A DNA stretch of 21,529 nt from CAZFDE01 sp964517795 (GTDB taxonomy: Bacteria; Planctomycetota; Phycisphaerae; Sedimentisphaerales; Anaerobacaceae). Below are positions 7,203-14,878 of this stretch, piece after piece. A program made the position numbers and the translations under genes. The number at the start of each line of letters is the position of its first letter. Position 1 is the stretch's first letter. The stretch lies in the NCBI GenBank assembly GCA_964517795.1, contig CAZFDE010000043.1:1-21529 (forward strand). Reading direction: 5' to 3'. A model generated the notes under the pieces. That model saw only the letters and a list, made by a program, of their open reading frames with translations. It was not told where the DNA came from and ran no database searches.

Positions 7203-7622
7203 TCAATCATAAATGGTAAACTTGTTTGTACTGAAATCGATCGTTTTAACGTGGTGAATAATAAAGTCTTTCATCCCCAAAATGACAGGGCTATAATCTT
7301 TTTCACTAACTTCAATAAGCATCTGCGGTATTTCAAAAAGGACTTCACCGTCGAGATCGAGTATTTCTAAAGTAAAGGTGTGTTTATATGCCTTGACCGG
7401 TCCGCCAATTCCAATGACTGTCCTTCGCTCGACGCGACGATGGTCATTGTCATGCATTAAATCCCGAGATACTGTCGATGGTATGATCGAGTAGTCCGCA
7501 CCGGTATCGATCAGGGCAAGGGTATGGTGATACTGCTCAAAATCATCAAACGGATTGGATAATCGTATTGGCAGATAGGGCTGCCGAGTATGTTTTTCCA
7601 GCGGGAATCGATAAACAGGCAT
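7203..7622 (-). CDS. Retropepsin-like aspartic protease, single domain
   Basis: 139 residues, soluble, with no signal peptide. Seen: the catalytic triad LIDTGADYSIIP with Asp39, the flap-like segment VIGIGGPVKAYKHTF, and the second hydrophobic motif PVILGMKDFI, the layout of one retroviral-type protease monomer, which must dimerise to form an active site. Bacterial members of this group are mostly uncharacterised. It starts 2 nt after the stop of the small upstream gene and ends overlapping or adjacent to yjbQ, so the three are very likely one transcript. The substrate is unknown; the small neighbour is a natural candidate partner (inference). Confidence 0.8.
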   Translation of the reverse strand: MPVYRFPLEKHTRQPYLPIRLSNPFDDFEQYHHTLALIDTGADYSIIPSTVSRDLMHDNDHRRVERRTVIGIGGPVKAYKHTFTLEILDLDGEVLFEIPQMLIEVSEKDYSPVILGMKDFIIHHVKTIDFSTNKFTIYD

Positions 7623-7624
7623 TT

Positions 7625-7822
7625 TTAATATAAGCAGATTGCATCTTTCGGCGGGTTAAAAACGATAACCGGCTGTTTGAAGCCCTTGCGGATCGCGTCC
7701 TGGCGTACCTTGCCGGCATCTTTACCGTGTGCAATGACACGGCTGCTGCGAAACGATGGCCGTGCGATATAGCAATTGGAGTATTTGGAACTGCCAACAA
7801 TAATGCGATCTTCACTCATCAT
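7625..7822 (-). CDS. Small DUF5678-like protein preceding the retropepsin gene
   Basis: 65 residues. The part HGKDAGKVRQDAIRKGFKQP followed by VIVFNPPKDAICLY resembles the small DUF5678-type proteins (a short beta-beta-alpha-beta unit with a GKD and a KG.K.P motif). That family assignment is from memory and tentative. Starts ATGATG; AAGGA lies 4 nt before the first ATG and 7 before the second, so a 64-residue start is equally possible. It is first in the operon, with its stop 2 nt from the protease start. No transmembrane segment or export signal. Function unknown; the tight linkage suggests that it regulates, presents or is cut by the protease. Confidence 0.7.
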   Translation of the reverse strand: MMSEDRIIVGSSKYSNCYIARPSFRSSRVIAHGKDAGKVRQDAIRKGFKQPVIVFNPPKDAICLY

Positions 7823-7873
7823 TTATCCTTTTCGCCGCGATTTCATCTATTTTACCTCAACGCCACTATTTTA

Positions 7874-7901
7874 ATTATACCATAATTACCAACCAAGTCA
7901 A
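7874..7901 (-). promoter_or_regulatory. Near-consensus sigma-70-type promoter of the DUF5678-like/retropepsin/yjbQ operon
   Basis: On the minus strand TTGACT (7896-7901), a 16-nt spacer and a perfect TATAAT (7874-7879) in AT-rich sequence. Transcription should start near 7867, giving a leader of about 45 nt with an AAAAGGA ribosome binding site before the ATG at 7822. This is among the best promoter matches in the window. Confidence 0.75.
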
Positions 7902-7925
7902 CTATTTTTGCTTAAACAAGGATTA

Positions 7926-9098
7926 TTATGCGTTGTTTATTAATGTCTGGTAAACCGATTCGATGGTATCGACCATGGTTTCGGGTGCGAATTTTTGTTT
8001 GACGGATTCGCGGCCGGCGGCGCCAAGCTGCTGACGCAATTCTCTATTTTCAATCAGTTCCGCGCAGGCCTCGGTGAGCATCGGGATATTTTCCGGTTCG
8101 ATCAGCCGGCCGGTATTGTCATTCACCACTTCCTTTGCGCCGTCGAGATCGAAAGTAATCGCGGGCCGCCCGCACAGCATCGCCTGCGGCAGCGTCCGCG
8201 CCAAGCCCTCGCGCAGCGAACAATGCACCAGAATATCCGATGCCTGGATCGCCAGCGGAATTTCCGTCGGCGGCAAGAGGCCGGTGAATTTGAATCGATC
8301 GGCCAACCCCTTATCGGCGATTTCGTGTTTATAATCATCGGCCAGAATCCCATCACCGACGAACAGCCAGACGGCCTTGGGAAAACGTTCGGCCAGTGTC
8401 CGGGCCGACTCGATGATGTAGTCATGGCCTTTGAGTTCGAACAGCCGGGCGATGGTGACCAGTACGACCGCATCGTCCGCAATGCCGTGTTTTTGTCGAA
8501 ATGCGGCTGTCTGTTCTTTGGGAATTTCCTGCAGAAACATATCTTCATCGATTGCCGAATAGGCGGTTGCGAATTTTTCGGGTGTGCCGATTCCGGCTGC
8601 GAGTGCCTGGTGGGTCATGGCGTCAGCGACACTGATGAAAAAGTCCGTTCGCTTGGCGGCAGCTTTTTCGATCGCGATATAGAATTTATTCAACAGCGGT
8701 TCCTGGTACGGGTGAAAGGCAAGGCCGTGGATGGTATGAACAACCTTAGGGATATCGTTTTCGTTTTTGAGCTTATGACCGGCGTAGCGGCCGAGGATGC
8801 CCGCCTTGGCCGAATGGGTGTGGACGATCTGCGGTTTTAGTTCGGCGAGCAGCTTCTTTAATTGATTATACGCGGGGATATCATAGAAGGGATTGATCGC
8901 TCGGCGCAGTTTATCGAGGATCATAAACTTAAAGCCCTGATCCCTGGCCTGATCGTAGAGATCCCCTTCGGGGCCTAAGGCCGGGCCGGTGATCAGCGTC
9001 ACATCATGGCCGCGCTCGGCGAGCAGGCGACAGGTGATCAGCGTATTTTCCTGCGCGCCGCCGAGAATAAGCCGGGTTATGATATGGGCAATTTTCAT
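7926..9098 (-). CDS. GT4-family glycosyltransferase (GT-B fold, group 1)
   Basis: 390 residues, two Rossmann domains. Seen: the N-terminal glycine loop ITRLILGGAQENT, VHTHSAKAGILGRYAG, VHTIHGLAFHPYQEP, the C-domain start LVTIARLFELKGHDYIIE, the VGDG turn, and the donor-binding EGLARTLPQAMLCGRP, in which the second Glu of the EX7E motif is Gln, as in many close GT4 proteins. It uses a nucleotide sugar for a cell-surface glycan or lipid-linked saccharide; donor and acceptor cannot be told. The ATG at 9098 begins with the family's typical MKIAHII, but its ribosome binding site is weak. It lies 115 nt after ymdB on the same strand and may be read from the rny transcript. Confidence 0.9.
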   Translation of the reverse strand: MKIAHIITRLILGGAQENTLITCRLLAERGHDVTLITGPALGPEGDLYDQARDQGFKFMILDKLRRAINPFYDIPAYNQLKKLLAELKPQIVHTHSAKAGILGRYAGHKLKNENDIPKVVHTIHGLAFHPYQEPLLNKFYIAIEKAAAKRTDFFISVADAMTHQALAAGIGTPEKFATAYSAIDEDMFLQEIPKEQTAAFRQKHGIADDAVVLVTIARLFELKGHDYIIESARTLAERFPKAVWLFVGDGILADDYKHEIADKGLADRFKFTGLLPPTEIPLAIQASDILVHCSLREGLARTLPQAMLCGRPAITFDLDGAKEVVNDNTGRLIEPENIPMLTEACAELIENRELRQQLGAAGRESVKQKFAPETMVDTIESVYQTLINNA

Positions 9099-9213
9099 CC
9101 GTTCATACCATATCGAATCCGCTTTGGGTTGTCCAGCGGTTTCATCATGACACGAACGGATTCAGGCAGGGTCCGGAGTATCGACGGCGATATTCACACT
9201 GCGTTGGCAGCGG

Positions 9214-10062
9214 TCACATATTCCCGTAGTATTCGGGCTTACCGTCGTCGCTGTCATAGGTTTTTTCGTCGATCGTGTTATCGTTCACGCGTATCCGTTC
9301 AATGCGTTCGGCCTTTTTGGTCGTACTGTCCACGGTGACGACGATCGCGTTGATTCGCACGTCGCCGGCGGCGATGGCGAACGGATACGGCATCTGGGTG
9401 CGGAACGACTTGAGCACATTTTCGACACCGCGACCGAGCACCGAATCGTGCGGGCCGGTCATGCCTACATCGGTAATGTATGCAGTCCCGCCCGGTTTGA
9501 TCTGCTCGTCGGCGGTGACCACGTGGGTATGTGTGCCGAATACGCAACTGACCCGCCCGTCGAGGTAGTATCCCATCGAGACCTTTTCGCTGGTCGCCTC
9601 GGCGTGCATATCGACGAAGATGATGTCGGCTTCGGCCTTGACCTTTGACAGGAGTGCATCGGCGGCATCATAGGGGCTGTCGGCGGGTTTCATAAAGATC
9701 CGTCCGATCAGCGAGATTACGCCCACGGTCGGTCCTTTATCGGTTTTGTAGAGTGCGTATCCGCGTCCGGCGGCGGTGGTCGAAAGGTTTGCGGGCCGGG
9801 CGATCGCATCGGATCGTTCCAGGACACTAATAATATCGCGCTTGCGAAACGTATGATCGCCCAATGTCACCAGGTTGACGCCGTATTTGAATAACTTGTC
9901 ATAGATCTGCGGGGTCAGGCCGGACCCGCCCGCGGCATTTTCGGCATTGGCGATCACGCAACTGACCTGATACTGATCGATCAGGTCTTTAAGCCGCTCG
10001 GAAAGGATGCGCCGACCAGGGCGGCCGACAATGTCGCCGATACACAGTACATTCAGTTTCAT
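9214..10062 (-). CDS. ymdB: YmdB family metallophosphoesterase (TIGR00282)
   Basis: 282 residues, the calcineurin-like dinuclear metal fold. In Bacillus subtilis YmdB is a 2',3'-cyclic nucleotide phosphodiesterase affecting RNase Y-dependent biofilm and motility decisions. Seen: CIGDIVGRPGR with metal ligand Asp10, NAENAAGGSG (Glu41/Asn42), the third motif as GDHTFRKRD (68-76), DMHAEATSEK and the last metal motif GTHTHVVTADEQI. The third motif normally reads GNHTWDKR; here the metal-bridging Asn is Asp69 and the Trp is Phe. The ATG at 10062 has AAAGGA 5 nt upstream. It follows rny by 19 nt; the rny-ymdB pair is a conserved neighbourhood, which supports both calls. Confidence 0.93.
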   Translation of the reverse strand: MKLNVLCIGDIVGRPGRRILSERLKDLIDQYQVSCVIANAENAAGGSGLTPQIYDKLFKYGVNLVTLGDHTFRKRDIISVLERSDAIARPANLSTTAAGRGYALYKTDKGPTVGVISLIGRIFMKPADSPYDAADALLSKVKAEADIIFVDMHAEATSEKVSMGYYLDGRVSCVFGTHTHVVTADEQIKPGGTAYITDVGMTGPHDSVLGRGVENVLKSFRTQMPYPFAIAAGDVRINAIVVTVDSTTKKAERIERIRVNDNTIDEKTYDSDDGKPEYYGNM

Positions 10063-10081
10063 ACTGATCCTTTGGTTAAGG

Positions 10082-11662
10082 TTAGCGGGCGTATTCGATA
10101 CAGCGAACTTCGCGCAGCAAGGTTACCTGGATTTCGCCGGGGTATGCCATTTCTTCTTCGACCTGTTTGGCGATATCCCGTGCGGTTTTCATCGCGGCCT
10201 CGTCGGGGACCTTGTCGGCATTGACGATCACGCGGATCTCGCGGCCGGCCTGGATCGCATAGGCATTTTCCACGCCGTCAAAACCGCCGGCGATCTCTTC
10301 GAGTTTTTCCAGCCGTTTGATGTACCGTTCGAGCGTTTCGCGCCGGGCGCCGGGCCGCGATGCACTGATCGCATCGGCCGCAGACACCAAAATCGTATAG
10401 GGATTGTTCGGCGGCACATCGCCGTGATGGCCTTCGACCGCATTGAGAATAATCTTGGATTCCTTGAACCGCTTGAGAAAGTTCGCACCGATCTCCGGGT
10501 GACTGCCTTCGATTTCCTGGTCGATGGCCTTGCCGATATCGTGCAGCAGGCCCGCCCGCCGGGCGATCGATCCGTCCAGTTCCAGTTCGTCGGCCATGAC
10601 CTGAGAAAGATAGGCGACTTCCACGCTGTGACGCAGGACATTCTGGCCGTAGCTGGTTCGGTAATTGAGTGCCCCCAGCAGACTCAGGACACGATTATTG
10701 AGTCCGCGAACATTGGTTTCGACCGCGGCGTCTTTGCCGATCTGCAGCACCTTGACGTTGACGTCTTTTTTAGTCTGCTTGACAAGGTCCTCGATCCGGG
10801 AGGGGTGAATGCGTCCGTCCTGGATGAGTTTTTCCATCGCCAATCGGGCCACTTCGCGCCGGATCGGGTTAAAACCGCTGACCACGATCATGCCCGGGGT
10901 ATCGTCCACGATCACATCGACGCCGGTCGCTTTTTCGAATGCACGGATATTGCGGCCTTCGCGGCCGATGATCCGGCCTTTCATATCGTCGTTGGGGATC
11001 TCGACTGTCGAAACCGTCGCCTCGCAGGTTTGCTCGGCCGCATATCGCTGGATCGCACAATTGATAATCTCGCGGCTCTTTTCCAGCGCGGTTTCGTTGG
11101 CCTCTTCGACTTTGCGCTGGATGACCGAGGCCATCTCATGTTCGCATTCGTCCTCAAGCCGCTTGAGCAGCAGTTCGCGCGCCTCGTCGATATTCATCGC
11201 GCTGATCTTGAGCAGTTGATTTTTTTGCTGGGCCATCAGGGTCGATAGCTGTTTTTCTTTGTCATGAAGCGAGTCGATCCGCCGGCTTACTTCGCGTTCG
11301 CGGTTTTTCAGGTCATCTTCCTGTTTCTTGACCAGTTCGTGCTGGCGGTCGAGCGAATCTTCGCGTTTGGACAGCCGGATCTCGATCTCGTGCAGTTCGG
11401 CGCGGATCTTATTGGCTTCGTTGGTAAATTCCTCTTTTTTCTTGATCGCATCGCTGGCCGCCTCGACCTGGGCGGCTTTAATGATATTATCAGCCTCTTT
11501 TTTCGCCCCGTCGATCTGACGCTGCAGGTCTTCCTGGAAGGTTTTGGACCGGACCTGAGTGATCATTTTGTTCAAAAACCACATCAGGCAGATGCCCAAA
11601 ACAAATGCAAAAATGGTCAATAGCCATGCCGGCAATCCCATTTCAAGTAGAAGCGTTCCCAT
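10082..11662 (-). CDS. rny: Ribonuclease Y, membrane-anchored endoribonuclease
   Basis: 526 residues, normal length. It starts bulk mRNA decay by cutting RNA at the inner membrane. Seen in order: an N-terminal transmembrane helix (about 11-30), a long charged coiled coil (about 38-200, Lys/Glu-rich heptads), a KH RNA-binding domain with GRIIGREGRNIRAFE (229-243), and an HD domain with LLHDIGKAID (His374/Asp375) and EGHHGDVPP. ATG 11662 was chosen over ATG 11677 because AAAGG sits 7 nt upstream and the protein then begins directly before the membrane anchor. First gene of rny-ymdB and possibly the GT4 gene. A leader of roughly 460 nt precedes it, unusually long, suggesting post-transcriptional control or autoregulation of RNase Y levels (inference). 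Confidence 0.96.
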   Translation of the reverse strand: MGTLLLEMGLPAWLLTIFAFVLGICLMWFLNKMITQVRSKTFQEDLQRQIDGAKKEADNIIKAAQVEAASDAIKKKEEFTNEANKIRAELHEIEIRLSKREDSLDRQHELVKKQEDDLKNREREVSRRIDSLHDKEKQLSTLMAQQKNQLLKISAMNIDEARELLLKRLEDECEHEMASVIQRKVEEANETALEKSREIINCAIQRYAAEQTCEATVSTVEIPNDDMKGRIIGREGRNIRAFEKATGVDVIVDDTPGMIVVSGFNPIRREVARLAMEKLIQDGRIHPSRIEDLVKQTKKDVNVKVLQIGKDAAVETNVRGLNNRVLSLLGALNYRTSYGQNVLRHSVEVAYLSQVMADELELDGSIARRAGLLHDIGKAIDQEIEGSHPEIGANFLKRFKESKIILNAVEGHHGDVPPNNPYTILVSAADAISASRPGARRETLERYIKRLEKLEEIAGGFDGVENAYAIQAGREIRVIVNADKVPDEAAMKTARDIAKQVEEEMAYPGEIQVTLLREVRCIEYAR

Positions 11663-12015
11663 AATTGTACCTTTCATCTTAAACAGTTTATCTATAAACT
11701 GCGGATGAACCTGGGACGCTTAAGCAGGTAAGTTTAAGAAATGAAAAACAAATTCAATCTGGGTTTAAAAATCAGCATTCACACATAAAACATTGTGTTT
11801 TCGGCCCATAAAAAGGCTTTTTAACCTTAACGGTGTATTGTTTATGCCCTACTTTGTGCAATTGCGTATCTCCCGGTTGCTTTGCTAAATGCTATCCCAA
11901 AAAGATCTTGTTTCCTTTCGTTTCGCTTTTTTTTGGTGCGACAATTTTTATCGCCGGTTGATATGTCATGCTGCATACAAACCAATCAAAGCGTTTTTCT
12001 AACTTAACTGCTCTT

Positions 12016-12115
12016 GAGAAAGAACCTTACGGTTATTCTCATCGGTGAGTCCCGTTGCCGATCATCCGCTGCTGTTATCCATTACGGGTCGCACCATAGC
12101 CCTGTTCATCAACAG
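12016..12115 (-). ncRNA. Candidate structured leader RNA (cis-regulatory element or small RNA) upstream of rny
   Basis: Read on the minus strand from a start near 12122, three hairpins follow each other. Hairpin 1 (12102-12115) is CTGTT-GATG-AACAG. Hairpin 2 joins GGTG (12092-12095) to CACC (12044-12047) and, past a symmetric 3+3 internal loop, CCCGT (12084-12088) to ACGGG (12051-12055), capped by a 28-nt loop. Hairpin 3 (12016-12040) pairs GAGAA with TTCTC, then AACC with GGTT, closed by a GTAA tetraloop of the GNRA type. I compared it by eye with SAM, c-di-GMP, c-di-AMP, lysine, TPP and cobalamin riboswitches, 6S RNA, SRP RNA and hammerheads and found no match. It may be an rny-specific leader or an independent RNA. 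Confidence 0.45.
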
Positions 12116-12129
12116 TTCTTAATCTTGAT

Positions 12130-12157
12130 ATGATATCGGTTTTTTGGGGCCGGTCAA
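12130..12157 (-). promoter_or_regulatory. Strong sigma-70-type promoter far upstream of rny
   Basis: On the minus strand TTGACC (12152-12157), a 16-nt spacer and TATCAT (12130-12135), each 5/6 to consensus, with a T-rich stretch just upstream that could act as an UP element. Transcription would begin near 12122, immediately before the first hairpin of the structured region and about 460 nt ahead of the rny start codon. Confidence 0.65.
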
Positions 12158-12271
12158 GCAAAAAAAGTGGTTACATAATCAGAAAACTTGCGGATTTGTA
12201 TTGAATTGTGAAAAATCGTGCGATTGGATTCAAATTTTTTGTAACTCCATTTATAAGAAAGTCTTATCGGT

Positions 12272-14878
12272 CTAAAGCATGGACTTGAGCTTACGGTAAT
12301 CGATTTTTCCGGTGCCCAGCAGCGGGATTTCATCGATTTTGATGACTTTGCGGATATTATACAGTCCCGAGAGGCCGGATTCGCGGATGCACGTGTTGGC
12401 TTTTTCACGATCCAGATCGATTGTCGCAAACAATACAATTTCGACCGGCTCATCAGTCGCTTCGACCGCCAAAATGGGGCCTTCATCGTCCGGTCCGGCA
12501 AATTTTTCCGCCAAAACCGCTTCGATCGCCGGCAGTGAGATCATCTCGCCGCCCATTTTGACGAACCGTTTGAGTCGGCCCTCGAAAGTGAATACGCCCT
12601 CGTCATCGACGCGCACGATATCGCCGGTGCTGTACCAGGATTGCCCTTGCAGTTCGATAAATGGCGATTGCCCCTCGTAATTGAGGTAGCCGCCAAATAC
12701 GCTCGGACCGCGGACCAGCAGGATCCCTTTGCCTTCGGTCGGTTCTTTCGTCTGTGGATCGAGCAGCCGGTAGTCGAAGCCGGGCAGCAGTTTGCCGATG
12801 GTAAAGGGCTTGGGGTCGTTTTCATCGTTGACCGTGATGATCGGCGAGCATTCGGTTACCCCGTAGCCTTCCATGACCACAGCGTTCGCACATTTTTCGC
12901 GCATCGTTTCATAGACTTTCTCGGAGCACTTTTCCGCACCGGTGACCGCGAATCGCAGTGTTTCTAATTGCTCGGATGTCGAGGCCCGCATGATTCCGTT
13001 CAAGAAAGTGGGTGTGCCGATCAAGGCGGTTACTTCGTAGGCATCGATCAACTGGCCCAGCAATCCCGCCTCGACGGGATTGGGGTGATACACGACCGAA
13101 GCGCCGGCGCATAACGGCAACAGGACGGTCCCGGTCAGCCCGAACGAATGAAACGGCGGCAGGATACCAATCATCCGATCGTTGCGATAGATTGCGACCG
13201 CTTTGAGTACGGCGTCAATATTGCTGAGGATATTCTTGTGCGTTAACGGCACGGCCTTGGGAACGGTTTCCGATCCGCTGGTGAATAAGATCGCTGCCGT
13301 TTCGCCGGGTTTGGCTTTTCGCAGGTCCGACCAACTGATGTGTGACCAGAGCCAGGCCCATAGTTTCTGGAATTTGGAGATCTGCCCGGCAAAATCTTCC
13401 AGATACAGAAAAAGATCTTCGACCGGACCGAATTGGGTGCCCTGCGAGCGGAGCCGTTCGACGAAAACTTTCGAGGTCAGGATATATTTGACGCCGAGAC
13501 TCTCCAGCGGCTTTTGGATATTGCGCTGCCCGACGGTCCAGTTGACCATGACCGGCGTCTTATCGCTGAACAGCGTCGCCATATACACGGTCGTTGCGGC
13601 CACCGAGGCCGGCAGCATAATCCCCATATAATCGCCTTGCAGGGCCCGGAGTTTCGGGCTTAATATCTTGCAGCCGATGATCAGGTCACGGTACGACCGT
13701 TCGCCGCTGGTCTGGTCGGCGATGGCGATCTTGGCCGGGTGTCGGGCCGCCTGCTGCAGGAATACCGCCGTCAGGGTATCGCCCTCGGCCGGATGGATCC
13801 GGTCGTCACCAAACGTCTTGAACCATTTGGGCGACACGGGCCGGCTCATGGGCTTGCCGACATAGAAAAATTGCCCGCAGGCCGCCAGCAACACATCCTT
13901 GACCGTTTGCAGCGCTTCGACGTCGGCGCCGGTGAACCCGAATTCCTTTTCGAGCCACAGGACGATATCAGTCCGTGCCAGGCTGTCAAGCCCCAGATCG
14001 CGGCCGAGATGATCGCTGTCGGTGATCGATTTGCTGCCGCTGAGCTCACGCAGATAATCCTCTACCATCTGCCGCGTTTGCTCGGGGACCTCGTCACTGT
14101 CACCCTCGAGATGGGCGGTTTGCGGTTCGGGTAAAATCTGACGGCCGCTGCGGTCCCAGATCGTGTAAGGCACAAATGTATTCGGCGAATAATCGGCGTT
14201 ATAAAAATCCTCGAGATAGCGATTGATCTCGAAGCGATCGGCATCTTTGGGGAAATCGTCCGGCTCGACCAGCTCGATCTCGACCTCGCGCTTGGGCATA
14301 AAGAAAATCCCGCTGAGCAGGATCTGCCAGATACCGTTCAGGAGGATCGGGGCGACTTTCGGCTCTTTGCCCGATGCCCAACTGAATTTGCTGCCCCAGA
14401 GTCCCTTGATCCGTACCATGACGATCCGCACATCGGGGCATTTCTGACAGATCAGCTCGACGCCGCTGTTGCCGCCGACGCGGGTGGTCGGATTTCGCTG
14501 CAGATGCCCGGCGGGCCACAGCAGCAGGTTCTCGCCGTTATTGATCCCTTCGATACTGTCCTGCAGGGCCGCTTCGACCCGGTCGCGGGCACTGGAGCCG
14601 TAGATATTAATGCTGGGGATCGTGCGAATACCGCACCATTTGGCGAACCGGCGGATCACGAAGCGGTCCAACTGGTCCCGGTCGCCGAGTGCCCGCGGGT
14701 GGAACGGCCGAAACAGCCATGCGAACACGATCACCGGATCGATCAGACCGGGATGGTTCGGCAACAAGAGAACGCCCTCGGTTCCTTTTTGGCGGATCTT
14801 TTCGAGGCCGCGTACCTTGATGCGGTACCGCAGCGAGATGATCCAATGCGCGACAAATCCGATCAGAAAATCAAGCAT
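12272..14878 (-). CDS. Aas-like fusion: PlsC acyltransferase, acyl carrier protein, acyl-ACP synthetase (AMP-ligase)
   Basis: 868 residues. Domain order: (1) PlsC/LPLAT acyltransferase (about 1-235) with the HX4D motif NHPGLIDP (His42, Asp47) and motif III as LLLWPAGHLQR (121-128); (2) acyl carrier domain (about 268-335) with phosphopantetheine Ser299 in DLGLDSL; (3) acyl-adenylating enzyme (about 365-868) with the P-loop ILFTSGSETVPK, GYGVTECSP, WYSTGDIV, the hinge GRLKRFVKMGGE and catalytic Lys858 in GTGKIDYRKL. E. coli Aas has domains 1 and 3 only and re-acylates lysophospholipids using ACP in trans; here the carrier is built in. ATG 14878 has GGGAGG 8 nt upstream and overlaps the transporter stop by 8 nt (ATGCTTGA), so translation is coupled; a GTG at 14899 is less likely. 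Motif III lacks the usual Glu of FPEG. The role in membrane lipid repair is inferred with the LplT-like neighbour. Confidence 0.9.
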   Translation of the reverse strand: MLDFLIGFVAHWIISLRYRIKVRGLEKIRQKGTEGVLLLPNHPGLIDPVIVFAWLFRPFHPRALGDRDQLDRFVIRRFAKWCGIRTIPSINIYGSSARDRVEAALQDSIEGINNGENLLLWPAGHLQRNPTTRVGGNSGVELICQKCPDVRIVMVRIKGLWGSKFSWASGKEPKVAPILLNGIWQILLSGIFFMPKREVEIELVEPDDFPKDADRFEINRYLEDFYNADYSPNTFVPYTIWDRSGRQILPEPQTAHLEGDSDEVPEQTRQMVEDYLRELSGSKSITDSDHLGRDLGLDSLARTDIVLWLEKEFGFTGADVEALQTVKDVLLAACGQFFYVGKPMSRPVSPKWFKTFGDDRIHPAEGDTLTAVFLQQAARHPAKIAIADQTSGERSYRDLIIGCKILSPKLRALQGDYMGIMLPASVAATTVYMATLFSDKTPVMVNWTVGQRNIQKPLESLGVKYILTSKVFVERLRSQGTQFGPVEDLFLYLEDFAGQISKFQKLWAWLWSHISWSDLRKAKPGETAAILFTSGSETVPKAVPLTHKNILSNIDAVLKAVAIYRNDRMIGILPPFHSFGLTGTVLLPLCAGASVVYHPNPVEAGLLGQLIDAYEVTALIGTPTFLNGIMRASTSEQLETLRFAVTGAEKCSEKVYETMREKCANAVVMEGYGVTECSPIITVNDENDPKPFTIGKLLPGFDYRLLDPQTKEPTEGKGILLVRGPSVFGGYLNYEGQSPFIELQGQSWYSTGDIVRVDDEGVFTFEGRLKRFVKMGGEMISLPAIEAVLAEKFAGPDDEGPILAVEATDEPVEIVLFATIDLDREKANTCIRESGLSGLYNIRKVIKIDEIPLLGTGKIDYRKLKSML

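Larger units (their letters stand above)
11663..12271. other. Long non-coding interval between the aas-like gene and rny
   Basis: About 600 nt without a credible gene. On the minus strand it contains a strong promoter (12130-12157), three hairpins (12016-12115) and then an AT-rich stretch leading to rny. Near the end of the aas-like gene there is a 6-bp hairpin (ATAAGA/TCTTAT, 12253-12267) without a following T-tract, a poor terminator. The motif ACCGT(T)AAGGTT occurs twice on the minus strand (near 11823-11833 and 12023-12033). A small stem (11938-11942 with 11950-11954) lies between. Confidence 0.6.

Noticed and set aside
7921..7945. Inverted repeat TAAACAA/TTGTTTA at the end of the GT4 gene as a terminator
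   Set aside because: The loop is long, pairs are all A-T rich, and no T-tract follows on the minus strand.
10007..11248. Plus-strand open frame of 413 codons opposite rny
   Set aside because: Antisense shadow of RNase Y; no ribosome binding site, low-complexity composition typical of shadows.
12016..12060. Hammerhead-like or SAM-riboswitch-like words (CCGATGAG, GGCAACGGGACT) in the rny leader
   Set aside because: The hammerhead core needs CTGATGA and a later GAAA, both missing. The SAM-I elements are absent or in the wrong order.
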